Below are positions 16,759 to 24,652 of a stretch of 64,000 nucleotides of DNA, in pieces. This DNA is from DATEPR01 sp036273855. GTDB taxonomy: Bacteria > Actinomycetota > Actinomycetes > Mycobacteriales > Pseudonocardiaceae. Location of the stretch: the NCBI GenBank assembly GCA_036273855.1, contig DASUGU010000141.1, positions 1 to 64,000 of the forward strand. The letters are read 5' to 3'. The notes under the pieces are model-generated. The model ran no database searches. It was not told the DNA's origin and saw only the letters and a program-made list of their open reading frames with translations. A program made the position numbers and the translations under genes. Position 1 is the stretch's first letter. Every line of letters begins with the position of its first letter.

Positions 16759-18048
16759 TCACAGAGCTGCGAAGGCGTCCGCGGCGACCTCCACCGTGCG
16801 GTCGATGTCGTCGACAGTGTGCGCGGTGGACAGGAACCACAGTCCTCGCGGCACGATGTTGACGCCACGGTCCATCAGCAGGCCGTGCAGGTGGGCCATC
16901 GTGTCCCTGTCGGTGGCGGCGAAATCGCGGTAGTTCCGCACCTCCGTCGCGTCGGTGAGGTAGGTCTGCACGACCGGGCCCGGGCCGCTGACCAGCAGCG
17001 GCACCCCCGCCTTGCCGGCCGCCACGCGCAGCCCGTCGGCCAGCCGGGCGCCCAGCTCGCGCAGGGTCGGGTAGACGGTGTCGCGCTGCTCGTCGAGCAC
17101 GGCGAGCGCCGCCTGCGCCGCCGCGACGGCGACCGGGTGCGAGTTGAACGTGCCGGCGTGCGCGACCCGGCCGGTCGCGATGTCGTCCATCACCTCGGCG
17201 CGGCCGACCAGGGCGGACAGCTGCATCCCGCCCGCCATCGCCTTGCCGAACGTGGCCAGGTCCGGTGTCACCCCGAGGTACTCCTGGGCGCCGCCGGGTG
17301 CCACCCGGAACCCGGTGATGATCTCGTCGAAGACCAGCAGCGCACCGTGCCACCGGCACAGGTCGGCGACGGCGGCCAGGTAGCCCTCGTCGGGCATGAT
17401 CACGCCGGTGTTGCACAGGATCGGTTCCATGATCACCGCGGCGACGTCGGCACCGTGCTCGGCCAGCAGCGTGGTGAGCGCCGGCAGGTCGTTCCACGGC
17501 GCCACCAGCAGATCACCCTCGGCACTGGCCTGCTGACCGGCCGTCCCACCGACCACGGCGGGCGTCCGCTCCGGACCGGCCTGGGCCAGCGGCGGGTGGA
17601 CGCTGTACAGCACCGGGTCGAACCAGCCGTGGTAGTGGCCCTCGAACTTGAGGATCTTGCTCCGCCCGGTGTGCCCGCGGGCCAGCCGCAGCGCCGCGTG
17701 CACCGCCTCGGAGCCGACCGAGTTGAACCGCACCCGCTCGGCACACGGGATCAGCCGGCACAGGGTCTCGGCGAGCTCGACCTCGGCGAGGTGCTGTGCC
17801 GAGTAGCTGACGCCACGCCGCACCTGTGCCGCCACCGCGTCGGCCACCACCGGCGCGCTGTGGCCGAGGATCGCCGGCCCCTGCCCGAGCACGTAGTCGG
17901 TATAGCGGTTGCCGTCCACGTCCCACAGGTACGCGCCACTGGCCCGGTCGACGAACAGCGACCCGTTCGGCAGCCGCCGCGCGTCGCTGGACACCCCGCC
18001 GGCCAGTACCCGCCGCGCCCGCTCGGCGAGTTCCGCCTGTCGTGTCAT
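16759..18048 (-). CDS. class III PLP aminotransferase, glutamate-1-semialdehyde aminomutase-like
   Basis: A 429-aa fold-type I PLP enzyme. 'VRFNSVGSEAVHAALRLAR' (cofactor phosphate loop, ~105-123), 'LLVFDEIITGFR' with the PLP-ring Asp near 233, and 'ATFGKAMAGG' with the Schiff-base Lys near 260 are intact. It resembles HemL, but the absence of any haem gene here, and the aminotransferase-type C-terminus, suggest a catabolic or secondary-metabolic aminomutase/aminotransferase instead. A strong GGGAGGAG lies before ATG 18048. It is divergent from an FAH-family hydrolase, with which it may share a pathway for an amino or keto acid. Confidence 0.88.
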   Translation of the reverse strand: MTRQAELAERARRVLAGGVSSDARRLPNGSLFVDRASGAYLWDVDGNRYTDYVLGQGPAILGHSAPVVADAVAAQVRRGVSYSAQHLAEVELAETLCRLIPCAERVRFNSVGSEAVHAALRLARGHTGRSKILKFEGHYHGWFDPVLYSVHPPLAQAGPERTPAVVGGTAGQQASAEGDLLVAPWNDLPALTTLLAEHGADVAAVIMEPILCNTGVIMPDEGYLAAVADLCRWHGALLVFDEIITGFRVAPGGAQEYLGVTPDLATFGKAMAGGMQLSALVGRAEVMDDIATGRVAHAGTFNSHPVAVAAAQAALAVLDEQRDTVYPTLRELGARLADGLRVAAGKAGVPLLVSGPGPVVQTYLTDATEVRNYRDFAATDRDTMAHLHGLLMDRGVNIVPRGLWFLSTAHTVDDIDRTVEVAADAFAAL

Positions 18049-18199
18049 GGTTCTCCTCCCTCGCCCGTCGAACGTCGCCGCCGTCGCGGTGCCGCGTCAA
18101 CCAACTGCGCAAGCCGAAGACCGTGGGCGCAATCGGATGTCTTGCCAGGCAGCCGGGTCCCGCGTGACGCTGCACCCACGCCCGGAAAGGAGAGTCCAC

Positions 18200-19036
18200 A
18201 TGCGCCTGGCTCGTGTACGTCGCCACCCGGACCACCCGGTGGAACTCGCGGTGGGACTGGACGGCGATCGTGTCGTCGTACTCGGCGAGCTGCCAGCCGA
18301 TCCGGTCGCGGTGCTCGCCGATCTGGGGGTGGCGGCGCTGACCGAGTACGCCGAGGCGGGAACCGACGTGCTGCCCGCGGCCGATCTCGTCTTCGAACCA
18401 CCCATCGCGCACTGTTCGAAGATCTGCTGCCTGGCGCTGAACTACGCGGCCCACGCCGAGGAGAGCCGGTTGGCGGTGCCGCCGGAACCGGTGTTGTTCT
18501 TCAAGCCCAGCACCGCACTCGTCGGGCACGGTGCCGCTGTGCGGCCACCGGCCCGGACCGCCCACGTCGAGCACGAGGTCGAACTCGGCGTGGTGATCGG
18601 GCGCGTCACCCGGGATCTCGACCCGGCCGACTGGCGCGGTGCCGTCGCCGGCTACACCGTGGTCAACGACATGACGGCGCGGGATCTCCAACTGGCGAAC
18701 ATGCGGCGCAACCAGCCGTGGGACCAGGCCAAGGCGTTCGACACCTTCGCGCCTGCCGGGCCGTACCTGGTGACGCCGGACGAGGTGTCCGACCCGCACG
18801 ACCTGGAGATGACCCTGTCCGTGGCCGGGCAGGTGCGCCAGCACGCGAACACCGGCTGGATGGTGCACCGGATTCCCCGCCTGCTGGCCGATCTGTCCGA
18901 CGGCATGACCCTGCTGCCCGGCGATCTCCTCGCCACCGGAACGACCGCGGGCATCGCGCCACTCGCCGACGGCGACGAGATGCGCGCGGAGATCACCGGC
19001 GTCGGCACCCTGGTCAACCGGATCGAGTGGCATTAG
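18200..19036 (+). CDS. fumarylacetoacetate hydrolase (FAH)-family hydrolase
   Basis: A 278-aa member of the FAH/2-hydroxyhepta-2,4-diene-1,7-dioate isomerase family. Acidic metal ligands are seen in 'EHEVELGVVIG' (residues ~118-128) and 'VVNDMTARDLQ' (~155-165), with 'KAFDTFAPAGPYLV' and the C-terminal 'GDLLATGTTAGI' typical of the fold. It would cleave or decarboxylate an acylpyruvate-like keto acid. A strong GGAAAGGAGAG precedes ATG 18200. It is divergent from the class III aminotransferase and followed by an AraC-type regulator after an AT-rich spacer. Confidence 0.9.
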   Translation: MRLARVRRHPDHPVELAVGLDGDRVVVLGELPADPVAVLADLGVAALTEYAEAGTDVLPAADLVFEPPIAHCSKICCLALNYAAHAEESRLAVPPEPVLFFKPSTALVGHGAAVRPPARTAHVEHEVELGVVIGRVTRDLDPADWRGAVAGYTVVNDMTARDLQLANMRRNQPWDQAKAFDTFAPAGPYLVTPDEVSDPHDLEMTLSVAGQVRQHANTGWMVHRIPRLLADLSDGMTLLPGDLLATGTTAGIAPLADGDEMRAEITGVGTLVNRIEWH

Positions 19037-19079
19037 AACGTACCTTTATCTTAGTTTTCGGCTGACTTATATTAGCAAG
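19037..19079 (+). promoter_or_regulatory. AT-rich promoter region of the AraC-type regulator gene
   Basis: This 43-base spacer is about two-thirds A/T, exceptional in this window. It contains TTATCTTAG and TTATATTAG, a direct repeat 20 bases apart, ending six bases before ATG 19080, with no Shine-Dalgarno. A near-leaderless transcript and/or an autoregulator site is plausible. Confidence 0.5.
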
Positions 19080-20282
19080 ATGCAGCAGCCCGCGTGTGTC
19101 GCCGTCGTCGTCGACCTGGACGACTTCCTGGCGTCCTGCCAGCACGAGGGCGACGGTTGGGCGCGCAGCACCACCACGTTCGTGGACGGCGTGGTCCGCA
19201 CCGCGTGCGCGACGGTGGCCGACGCGGCCGTGTCGATGGACCCGCCGGACACGTGGATCGTCACGATCGCGCGCGCCGAGACCGACGCCATCGCGGCCGA
19301 GGCGCACATGCTGGCGTTGCGGCTGCGCGACACGATCGCCGAGCGGACCAGTACGACGGCGTCGGTGGCGATCAGCCGGGTGGTGTCCGGTCCGGCCCTG
19401 GCGGTCCACCAGGCCCGGACGACGCTGGTGCGCAAGACAATCGGCGGCGCCGGCCGCGTCTACCCGACGACCGAGCACCGGCGGTTCGAGCCACCGGACA
19501 TCACTCGGGAGATAGTCGGGCTGCTGCGCTCGGGCGCGGCACCGGAGGCCGTCGAGCGTGTGGAGCGGTGGGTCCAGGTGGTGCTGCGCCGGCAGGCGGA
19601 GCCGGGCATCGTCTTCGGGGAGTGGCTGCCCGCTCTGGTCCTCGGCGTCACCGCCGCTCTCGATCCGCGACGGGCGCCGGACGGTTCGCCGGACTGGCGC
19701 AGCACGCTGCACCACGCGCCGGTCGCCGAACTCGCCGCTCTGGCCGGCATCCACGAGCGCAGCCACCTGCGCCGGTGGCTGACCGGTTGCCTCGGTCGGT
19801 TGGCCCGGCTGGCCACGAGCGAGCAGCCGTCGTTGCTGATCGAGCGCGCGGAAGCCCTGGTGCGGGCCCGCTACGGTGACCCGGACCTGAGCCTGTCGGT
19901 CGCCGCGGCCGAACTCGCGGTCAGCCCGTATCACCTGGCGCACGTGTTCCGGCAGGAACGGGCGACCACGTTCATGCGGTCGCTGGCCGGCCTGCGGGTG
20001 CGCATCGCGGTCGGGTTGTTGCACCAGGGTGGCTCGACCGTGGGCGAGATCGGCAGGCGCTGCGGCTTCAGTTCCACCAGGCAGTTCCGCGCCACGCTGC
20101 GCCGCGAGACCGGCCAGGCGCCCAGCCACCTGCTGCGGCCCGCTCAGCTGCCGGCCAGCCCGGGCACGAGCTTGACCATGTTGCCGCCCAACACCGACTC
20201 CGCCTCGGCCGCGTCGAGTCCGGCGAACACCACCCTGCCCAGCGCGGCACGCATGTCGATGAACGGGAAGTCGGAGCCGTAG
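19080..20282 (+). CDS. AraC-type HTH regulator with degenerate GGDEF-like N-terminal domain
   Basis: A 400-aa regulator. Residues ~5-135 follow the GGDEF/nucleotidyl-cyclase pattern: 'VVVDLDDFLA' at the metal-binding strand, then 'ASVAISRVVSGPALAVHQARTTL...GGAGRVY', but no GG[DE]EF loop, so it is probably a sensor rather than a cyclase. An AraC double HTH covers ~253-355 ('LSVAAAELAVSPYHLAHVFRQE', 'VGEIGRRCGFSSTRQFRATLRRETG'). The last ~45 residues (QLPASPGTSL...NGKSEP) are low-complexity and lie antisense over the 3' end of the convergent amidohydrolase gene, a 139-base overlap that may mean the true stop has been lost. Likely controller of the FAH or the carbohydrate genes. Confidence 0.8.
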   Translation: MQQPACVAVVVDLDDFLASCQHEGDGWARSTTTFVDGVVRTACATVADAAVSMDPPDTWIVTIARAETDAIAAEAHMLALRLRDTIAERTSTTASVAISRVVSGPALAVHQARTTLVRKTIGGAGRVYPTTEHRRFEPPDITREIVGLLRSGAAPEAVERVERWVQVVLRRQAEPGIVFGEWLPALVLGVTAALDPRRAPDGSPDWRSTLHHAPVAELAALAGIHERSHLRRWLTGCLGRLARLATSEQPSLLIERAEALVRARYGDPDLSLSVAAAELAVSPYHLAHVFRQERATTFMRSLAGLRVRIAVGLLHQGGSTVGEIGRRCGFSSTRQFRATLRRETGQAPSHLLRPAQLPASPGTSLTMLPPNTDSASAASSPANTTLPSAARMSMNGKSEP

Positions 20283-20959
20283 ATCACCTGGCCCGGGCCC
20301 ACCTCGCCGACCATCCGCGCGATCAGCGCACCGTGCCCGTATGACCCGCAGATCTCCAGGTGCACCCGGGGAAACCGCTGCGCGATCGCGATCGCCGTGT
20401 CGATGCTCTCCCGCAGCACGCCCGCGTGCCCGGCCAGGATGTTGGCCAGCGGGTGCCGGTCGGCCACCTCGGCCACCTGCCGCAGGTCGTCGTACTCCGA
20501 CCCGGTCCAGGTGTGGGTGAGCACCGGCCGGCCCGTCGACTCCGCGAACTCCCACACGCCGGCGTAGCGCGGCCCGGTCAGCGGGTAGTGGTGCAGGTCG
20601 GGGTGGATCTTGATGCCGACGAAGCGGGGATCGTGCTGGCGGCGGGCGATCTCGGCGTCCGGGTCCTGCCACGGGTTCACCACGAAGTAGCCGCGCAGCC
20701 GCTCCGGATGCCGGTTCACGATGCGGGCCGCAGCGTCGTTGCCGGCGGTCGCGTCGAGCTGGATGCCCAGATTGGTGGAGAACACCGCGGTCCGCACCCC
20801 GCAGCGGTCCATGACCGCGACCATCTCCGTGGCGGTGTTGCGCGGGATGAAGAACAGCGCGTACGGACCCGCGTGGGCATGCGCGTCGATGATCCGGAAC
20901 GTGTCCTGCGGCCGCCGGGCGCGCAACGCGTCGACCAACTCGTGCGCCGCGTCAATCAC
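20144..20959 (-). CDS. amidohydrolase-2 family metal-dependent hydrolase (TIM barrel)
   Basis: A 271-aa TIM-barrel hydrolase. 'IIDAHAHAG' near residue 22 gives the N-terminal HxH metal ligands, 'GIKIHPDLHHYP' near 115 another His, 'VLTHTWTG' and 'NILAGHAG' further ligands, and 'IYGSDFPFID' near 235 the catalytic Asp. The family covers decarboxylases, lactonases and hydrolases of sugar or aromatic acids. It is the last gene of the coupled carbohydrate operon; GTG 20959 overlaps the preceding stop (GTGA). Together with the preceding paralogue it may open a lactone or decarboxylate a sugar-acid product of the lyase. Confidence 0.85.
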   Translation of the reverse strand: MIDAAHELVDALRARRPQDTFRIIDAHAHAGPYALFFIPRNTATEMVAVMDRCGVRTAVFSTNLGIQLDATAGNDAAARIVNRHPERLRGYFVVNPWQDPDAEIARRQHDPRFVGIKIHPDLHHYPLTGPRYAGVWEFAESTGRPVLTHTWTGSEYDDLRQVAEVADRHPLANILAGHAGVLRESIDTAIAIAQRFPRVHLEICGSYGHGALIARMVGEVGPGQVIYGSDFPFIDMRAALGRVVFAGLDAAEAESVLGGNMVKLVPGLAGS

Positions 20960-21717
20960 CGAACCACCTCCGGGAACCTGGCCAGTAGCGCGTCGAGGTT
21001 CCGGTGGCCGATCCCGGCCACGGCGGCATCGTCCAGATCGGACCAGAACAGCCGGGTGACGGCCTCGGCGGCATCCCGGCGCGGTGCACCCGTGCCGAAC
21101 ACCAGCCGCTCCGGGCCGAACCTGGCGCACAACCATTCCAAACCCTCGTGAGTGGACAGATCGGACAGGTCGATGTGGACGTTCGGCCGCCGTTGCAGCA
21201 CGGCGGCCGCACGGCGCAGCATGCGATAGCCGACTTCGCAGACGATGACGGCGAGCGCGGGGTGGTCGCGGGCCAGCGCGTCCAGCGCCTGCCACGTCGT
21301 CTCGCCGAGATCGACCACCAGAGGCAGCCCGGCATCGGCACAGGCGGCCGCGTAGCCGGCGAAGTCCGGGCCGTCCAGGTCGAAACCGTGATCGGCCGGA
21401 TACACCCGCACCGCGCCGACGCCGGCCGCGATCGCCTCGCGGGTGAACTCGTCCGGCGGGCTCAGCTCGGCGCACGACTCGGGCAGCGCCACCCAGCAGG
21501 CGCGCAGCCGCCCGCCGTGCCGGTGCTCGGCCAGTTCGCGCACGACCTGACGGTTGCCGGTGTCCGGGTCGTGCCGCCACGACAGGGTGTGACTGACCAG
21601 CGCGCGTTCGATGCCGAACCGGTCCATGTCGGCCAGCAGCGCGTCGACCGACCCGACCTGGATCTCGCCCCAGGGCAGCGGACCGAGCTGGCAGTTCACG
21701 TCGAACAGCGCCGTCAT
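20956..21717 (-). CDS. amidohydrolase-2-like TIM-barrel protein, metal ligands partly missing
   Basis: A 253-aa relative of the following gene. It has the amidohydrolase-2 layout ('FDVNCQLGPLPWG' where HxH is usually found, 'VGAVRVYPADHGF', 'FGTGAPRRDAAEA' where GSD is usual) but the N-terminal HxH is replaced by N-C-Q and the terminal Asp by Ala/Pro context. It may therefore be a non-catalytic partner or have altered chemistry. ATG 21717 overlaps the preceding stop in an ATGA. A partner role with the intact paralogue next to it is inferred from coupling. Confidence 0.72.
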   Translation of the reverse strand: MTALFDVNCQLGPLPWGEIQVGSVDALLADMDRFGIERALVSHTLSWRHDPDTGNRQVVRELAEHRHGGRLRACWVALPESCAELSPPDEFTREAIAAGVGAVRVYPADHGFDLDGPDFAGYAAACADAGLPLVVDLGETTWQALDALARDHPALAVIVCEVGYRMLRRAAAVLQRRPNVHIDLSDLSTHEGLEWLCARFGPERLVFGTGAPRRDAAEAVTRLFWSDLDDAAVAGIGHRNLDALLARFPEVVR

Positions 21718-23600
21718 GCGGGCACCTCGACCGTGGCGACCGGCTCGCCCGCCGCGGTGCGGCGCACCCACCGGTCGACCCCCAAGGTGTCGACGACCGC
21801 GTCGGTGGCGACCCGCCAGCCGTCGCCGTCGGTGGCGAACCGCCACGATCCGGGCGTCGGCACGACGAGGACGTCGAAGCGACCGGTGGGTGCGTGCAAC
21901 CGCAACACGTGCAGTCGCGAATAGGTGGCGCCGGTGCCGTCCGGGAGCAGTCCTGGTCCGGAGTCGACGGTCGCCGGCAGGTCATCGGCGGGGAAGACGC
22001 CGAGTGAACCGCCGCGCCAGCCGCCGTCGACCCGCTGCCACGGCGTCGGCGCCAGGATCGACCAGGTGGCCGGTACCCCGCCTGCCACCTCGTCGTGGAC
22101 CAGCCAGTAGGCGGGCTGCCGGGCGACGAACGTGATCCGCCGGTCGACCCGTCGCCGGTAGCCGGTGTGGTGGGCCGCGAGGACGCACACGTCACCCGCG
22201 TCGACACACCGGTCGACGACACAGCCGCGATCGGTGTCCATCGTGGCCCCGTCGACGGTGACCATGGTGTGGGCGGCCGGCGCGCGGTACCAGGTCTGGT
22301 ACTCGGGGTCGTCGTAGGTCGCCGGTCCGCCCGCCTCGACGGCGAGCGGTTCCCCGCCGTACGCGATCACGAAGTCGGTGACCGCGAGATGGCTGTGCGA
22401 CTCCAGTTCGTGCTCGACGTAGTCGCCGACGTTGACGGCCAGGAACGCCTCACCGGACCGGAACACCGCGTAGCCACTGGTGTCCAGCAACCGCAGCCCT
22501 GCCGGGCACCCCTCGTCGCCCGGCATGGCGGCGAATGCCGCGACCGGATCACCCCGGTCCGGAAGGGCCGGGAGCACCTCCAGTTCGGCGGTGATCCGCT
22601 CGGCCGGCAGCCACCGGCGCACCGCGGCCGCCACCTGTGGGTCGGGCCGGAAGTAGTTCCCCCGCAGCAGAGTGGCCGCCGGGTGGACGAGCGTGGTGTC
22701 CTGCCACGGTGGCACCCAACCGCCCGGCGTGGCCATCTCAAGCAGCCAGCGGTGCATGGCCGCGAACCGGGGATGCTCGGCCAGCGACCAGCCCAGGGAC
22801 CGCTCGGCGACCGCGGCCGCCCGCTGCAGCGCGTTGAGACACATGTCGTGGTAGCCGGGGGAGCGCTCCAGGTGGCCGCCGTCGGCGTAGCAGTCGCGGT
22901 CGAGGTGCTCGACGGTGCGCGCCCGGCCGGTCCGTGCCCAGATCCCGGCCTCCGGTGCGGTGGGCAGGAACGCGGCGACGTGCAGCAGCTCGGCCGCGCA
23001 GACCAGTTGCCAGTTGCCCGGCCGGAAGGCGACGTGTTCCTCGGCCGCCCAGCGCGCGCCGCCGACGACCGTCTTGAGCATCCTGGCGTAGGTCGCGCCC
23101 GGAACGCCGGGAGCGTCGGCGAACGTGACCATGGCCGGCACCAGCAGGCCGGCCCGTGCCCAGACACCCAGCGAGTACCAGACGACGTCCAGTCCCGGCC
23201 AGTCACCGACGACGTGGTCGCGGGAGTCGTACCAGTCGTCGAAGATCCGGCCGAAGGTGGCGGCGTGCCGGTCGTCGCCGGTCAGTTCGTAGGCGTGCAA
23301 CAGCGGGGTCAGCCACCGCAGGTAGTGCAGCCCGTACAGGCTGGACCGCCCCACGTCGCCCGACACGAAGTCGACCACCCGGTCGCTCAGCGCGTCGGCG
23401 TCGGCCAGCACCGCAGCCCGATCCAGCAGCGCGGCCTCCGGTTTGGGGTCCCACACCGGCCGGTACCCGCCGCCGGCCAGTTCGGCCCGCAGCAGGCGCG
23501 GGTCGCGGCCCAGCGCCGAGGCCAGGTCGGCGTCGGTGATGTGCCGCATCCGGGTGGGGTGCACGTGGTCGGGCAGCTCAACGGAGACTCGCGCTGTCAC
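21714..23600 (-). CDS. heparinase II/III-like polysaccharide lyase
   Basis: A 628-aa protein with an N-terminal (alpha/alpha) toroid (residues ~40-380) containing 'RPGNWQL' and 'YADGGHLERSPGYHDMCL' (Asn, His and Tyr of the lyase active site), and a C-terminal beta-sandwich (~390-620) with 'HSHLAVTDFVIAYGG' (His in the metal/substrate site) and 'TYDDPEYQTWYRAPAAHTMV'. These match heparinase II/III and oligo-alginate lyases that beta-eliminate uronic-acid glycosides. No signal peptide is seen, so the enzyme should act on imported oligosaccharides. GTG 23600 overlaps the dehydrogenase stop. It anchors the operon to uronate-containing glycans. Confidence 0.85.
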   Translation of the reverse strand: MTARVSVELPDHVHPTRMRHITDADLASALGRDPRLLRAELAGGGYRPVWDPKPEAALLDRAAVLADADALSDRVVDFVSGDVGRSSLYGLHYLRWLTPLLHAYELTGDDRHAATFGRIFDDWYDSRDHVVGDWPGLDVVWYSLGVWARAGLLVPAMVTFADAPGVPGATYARMLKTVVGGARWAAEEHVAFRPGNWQLVCAAELLHVAAFLPTAPEAGIWARTGRARTVEHLDRDCYADGGHLERSPGYHDMCLNALQRAAAVAERSLGWSLAEHPRFAAMHRWLLEMATPGGWVPPWQDTTLVHPAATLLRGNYFRPDPQVAAAVRRWLPAERITAELEVLPALPDRGDPVAAFAAMPGDEGCPAGLRLLDTSGYAVFRSGEAFLAVNVGDYVEHELESHSHLAVTDFVIAYGGEPLAVEAGGPATYDDPEYQTWYRAPAAHTMVTVDGATMDTDRGCVVDRCVDAGDVCVLAAHHTGYRRRVDRRITFVARQPAYWLVHDEVAGGVPATWSILAPTPWQRVDGGWRGGSLGVFPADDLPATVDSGPGLLPDGTGATYSRLHVLRLHAPTGRFDVLVVPTPGSWRFATDGDGWRVATDAVVDTLGVDRWVRRTAAGEPVATVEVPA

Positions 23601-24652
23601 GGTGCCACGGCCACCTTCACCGGTGCGCCGGTGCGCGCGGACTCGTGGGCGGCGGCGAGCACCGCCGTGACGTGGCGCGAACTCTCCAGCGTGATCAGCG
23701 GAGGGGTCCCGGTCCGGGCGCAGGCCACGAAATGGTCGACGGCGTCCGGGTAGGCACCGGACGGCGTGCCGTGCAGGTCGCGCTGGAGCACGTTGCGCGG
23801 GTAGGCGAAACCCTCCCCGGTGGCCACCGTGATGTTCTCCACCTGCCGGTCCAGCTGCACGACACCTCCCTCGTAGACGGCCTCCACGAAGCTGTCCGTC
23901 ATCGTCGGGAACGAGTTCGGGTAGACCCAGCAGGACTCGAACGTCGCCACGGCGCCGCGCGAGTAGCGGCAACTGATCTGCATCGCGTCGGGGGTGTCGA
24001 TCCCCAGGCCGCGCAGCAGGCCCCAGCGGGCGGTGGCGAACACCTCGTCGACCGTGTCGTCGAACAGCCAGCTCAGCAGGTCGATGTCGTGGCTGGACAG
24101 GAACCACGCGCACGTCGTGTCCGCCGCCCAGCCGATCATCTCGGTCGGCACGTGGATCGTGTCGTTCTTGCGGGCGTAGCCGAGCACCGGGGCACCGAGA
24201 TCGGCACTGACCTGCTTGGCCTGCGCGTACGCGGGCACCCAGCGGTGGTTGAACAGGCACATCGCGACCACGCCCGCCGCGCGCACCGCGGCGACGGCCC
24301 GGTCGGCGGCGGCCACGTCGGTGGTGAACGGCTTCTCCACCAGCACGTGCACACCGGCCGCGGCGGCCGCGACGACGGCGTCGGCGTGCAGGTGGTCGGG
24401 CGTCGCGACCACGAGCGCGTCCACCTCGCCGGCCGCCAGCAACCCGTCGAGTCCGTCGTGGACGGTCGGTGGGCGGTGGCCTGCCGCGACGAGGTCGTCG
24501 GCCAGCCGCTGGGCGCTGGCCCGGCTGCGACTGGTGACCGAGGTGACCCGCACGGCGGCGTTGGCCGCCACGGTCCGGGCGTTCGCGCGGCCCATGATGC
24601 CGGCGCCCACGATCCCGATCCGCAGCGGCTGCGCCGAACCCGAGCCGGTCAC
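23597..24652 (-). CDS. Gfo/Idh/MocA-family NAD(P)-dependent sugar dehydrogenase
   Basis: A 351-aa oxidoreductase. Rossmann motif 'IGIVGAGIMGRANA' near residues 12-25, the 'VEKPF' loop with conserved Lys near 104, and the C-terminal catalytic region 'FLSSHDIDLLSWLF' with the Gfo/Idh His/Asp pair near 200. It oxidises or reduces a sugar, sugar acid or inositol derivative. GTG 24652 overlaps the stop of the binding-protein gene (GTGA); an ATG eight codons upstream is the alternative. Coupled position suggests it acts on the transported or lyase-released monosaccharide. Confidence 0.9.
   Translation of the reverse strand: MTGSGSAQPLRIGIVGAGIMGRANARTVAANAAVRVTSVTSRSRASAQRLADDLVAAGHRPPTVHDGLDGLLAAGEVDALVVATPDHLHADAVVAAAAAGVHVLVEKPFTTDVAAADRAVAAVRAAGVVAMCLFNHRWVPAYAQAKQVSADLGAPVLGYARKNDTIHVPTEMIGWAADTTCAWFLSSHDIDLLSWLFDDTVDEVFATARWGLLRGLGIDTPDAMQISCRYSRGAVATFESCWVYPNSFPTMTDSFVEAVYEGGVVQLDRQVENITVATGEGFAYPRNVLQRDLHGTPSGAYPDAVDHFVACARTGTPPLITLESSRHVTAVLAAAHESARTGAPVKVAVAP

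Noticed and set aside
16759..18048. hemL (tetrapyrrole synthesis)
   Set aside because: No haem genes nearby and the regulator/FAH context points to another aminotransferase or aminomutase function.
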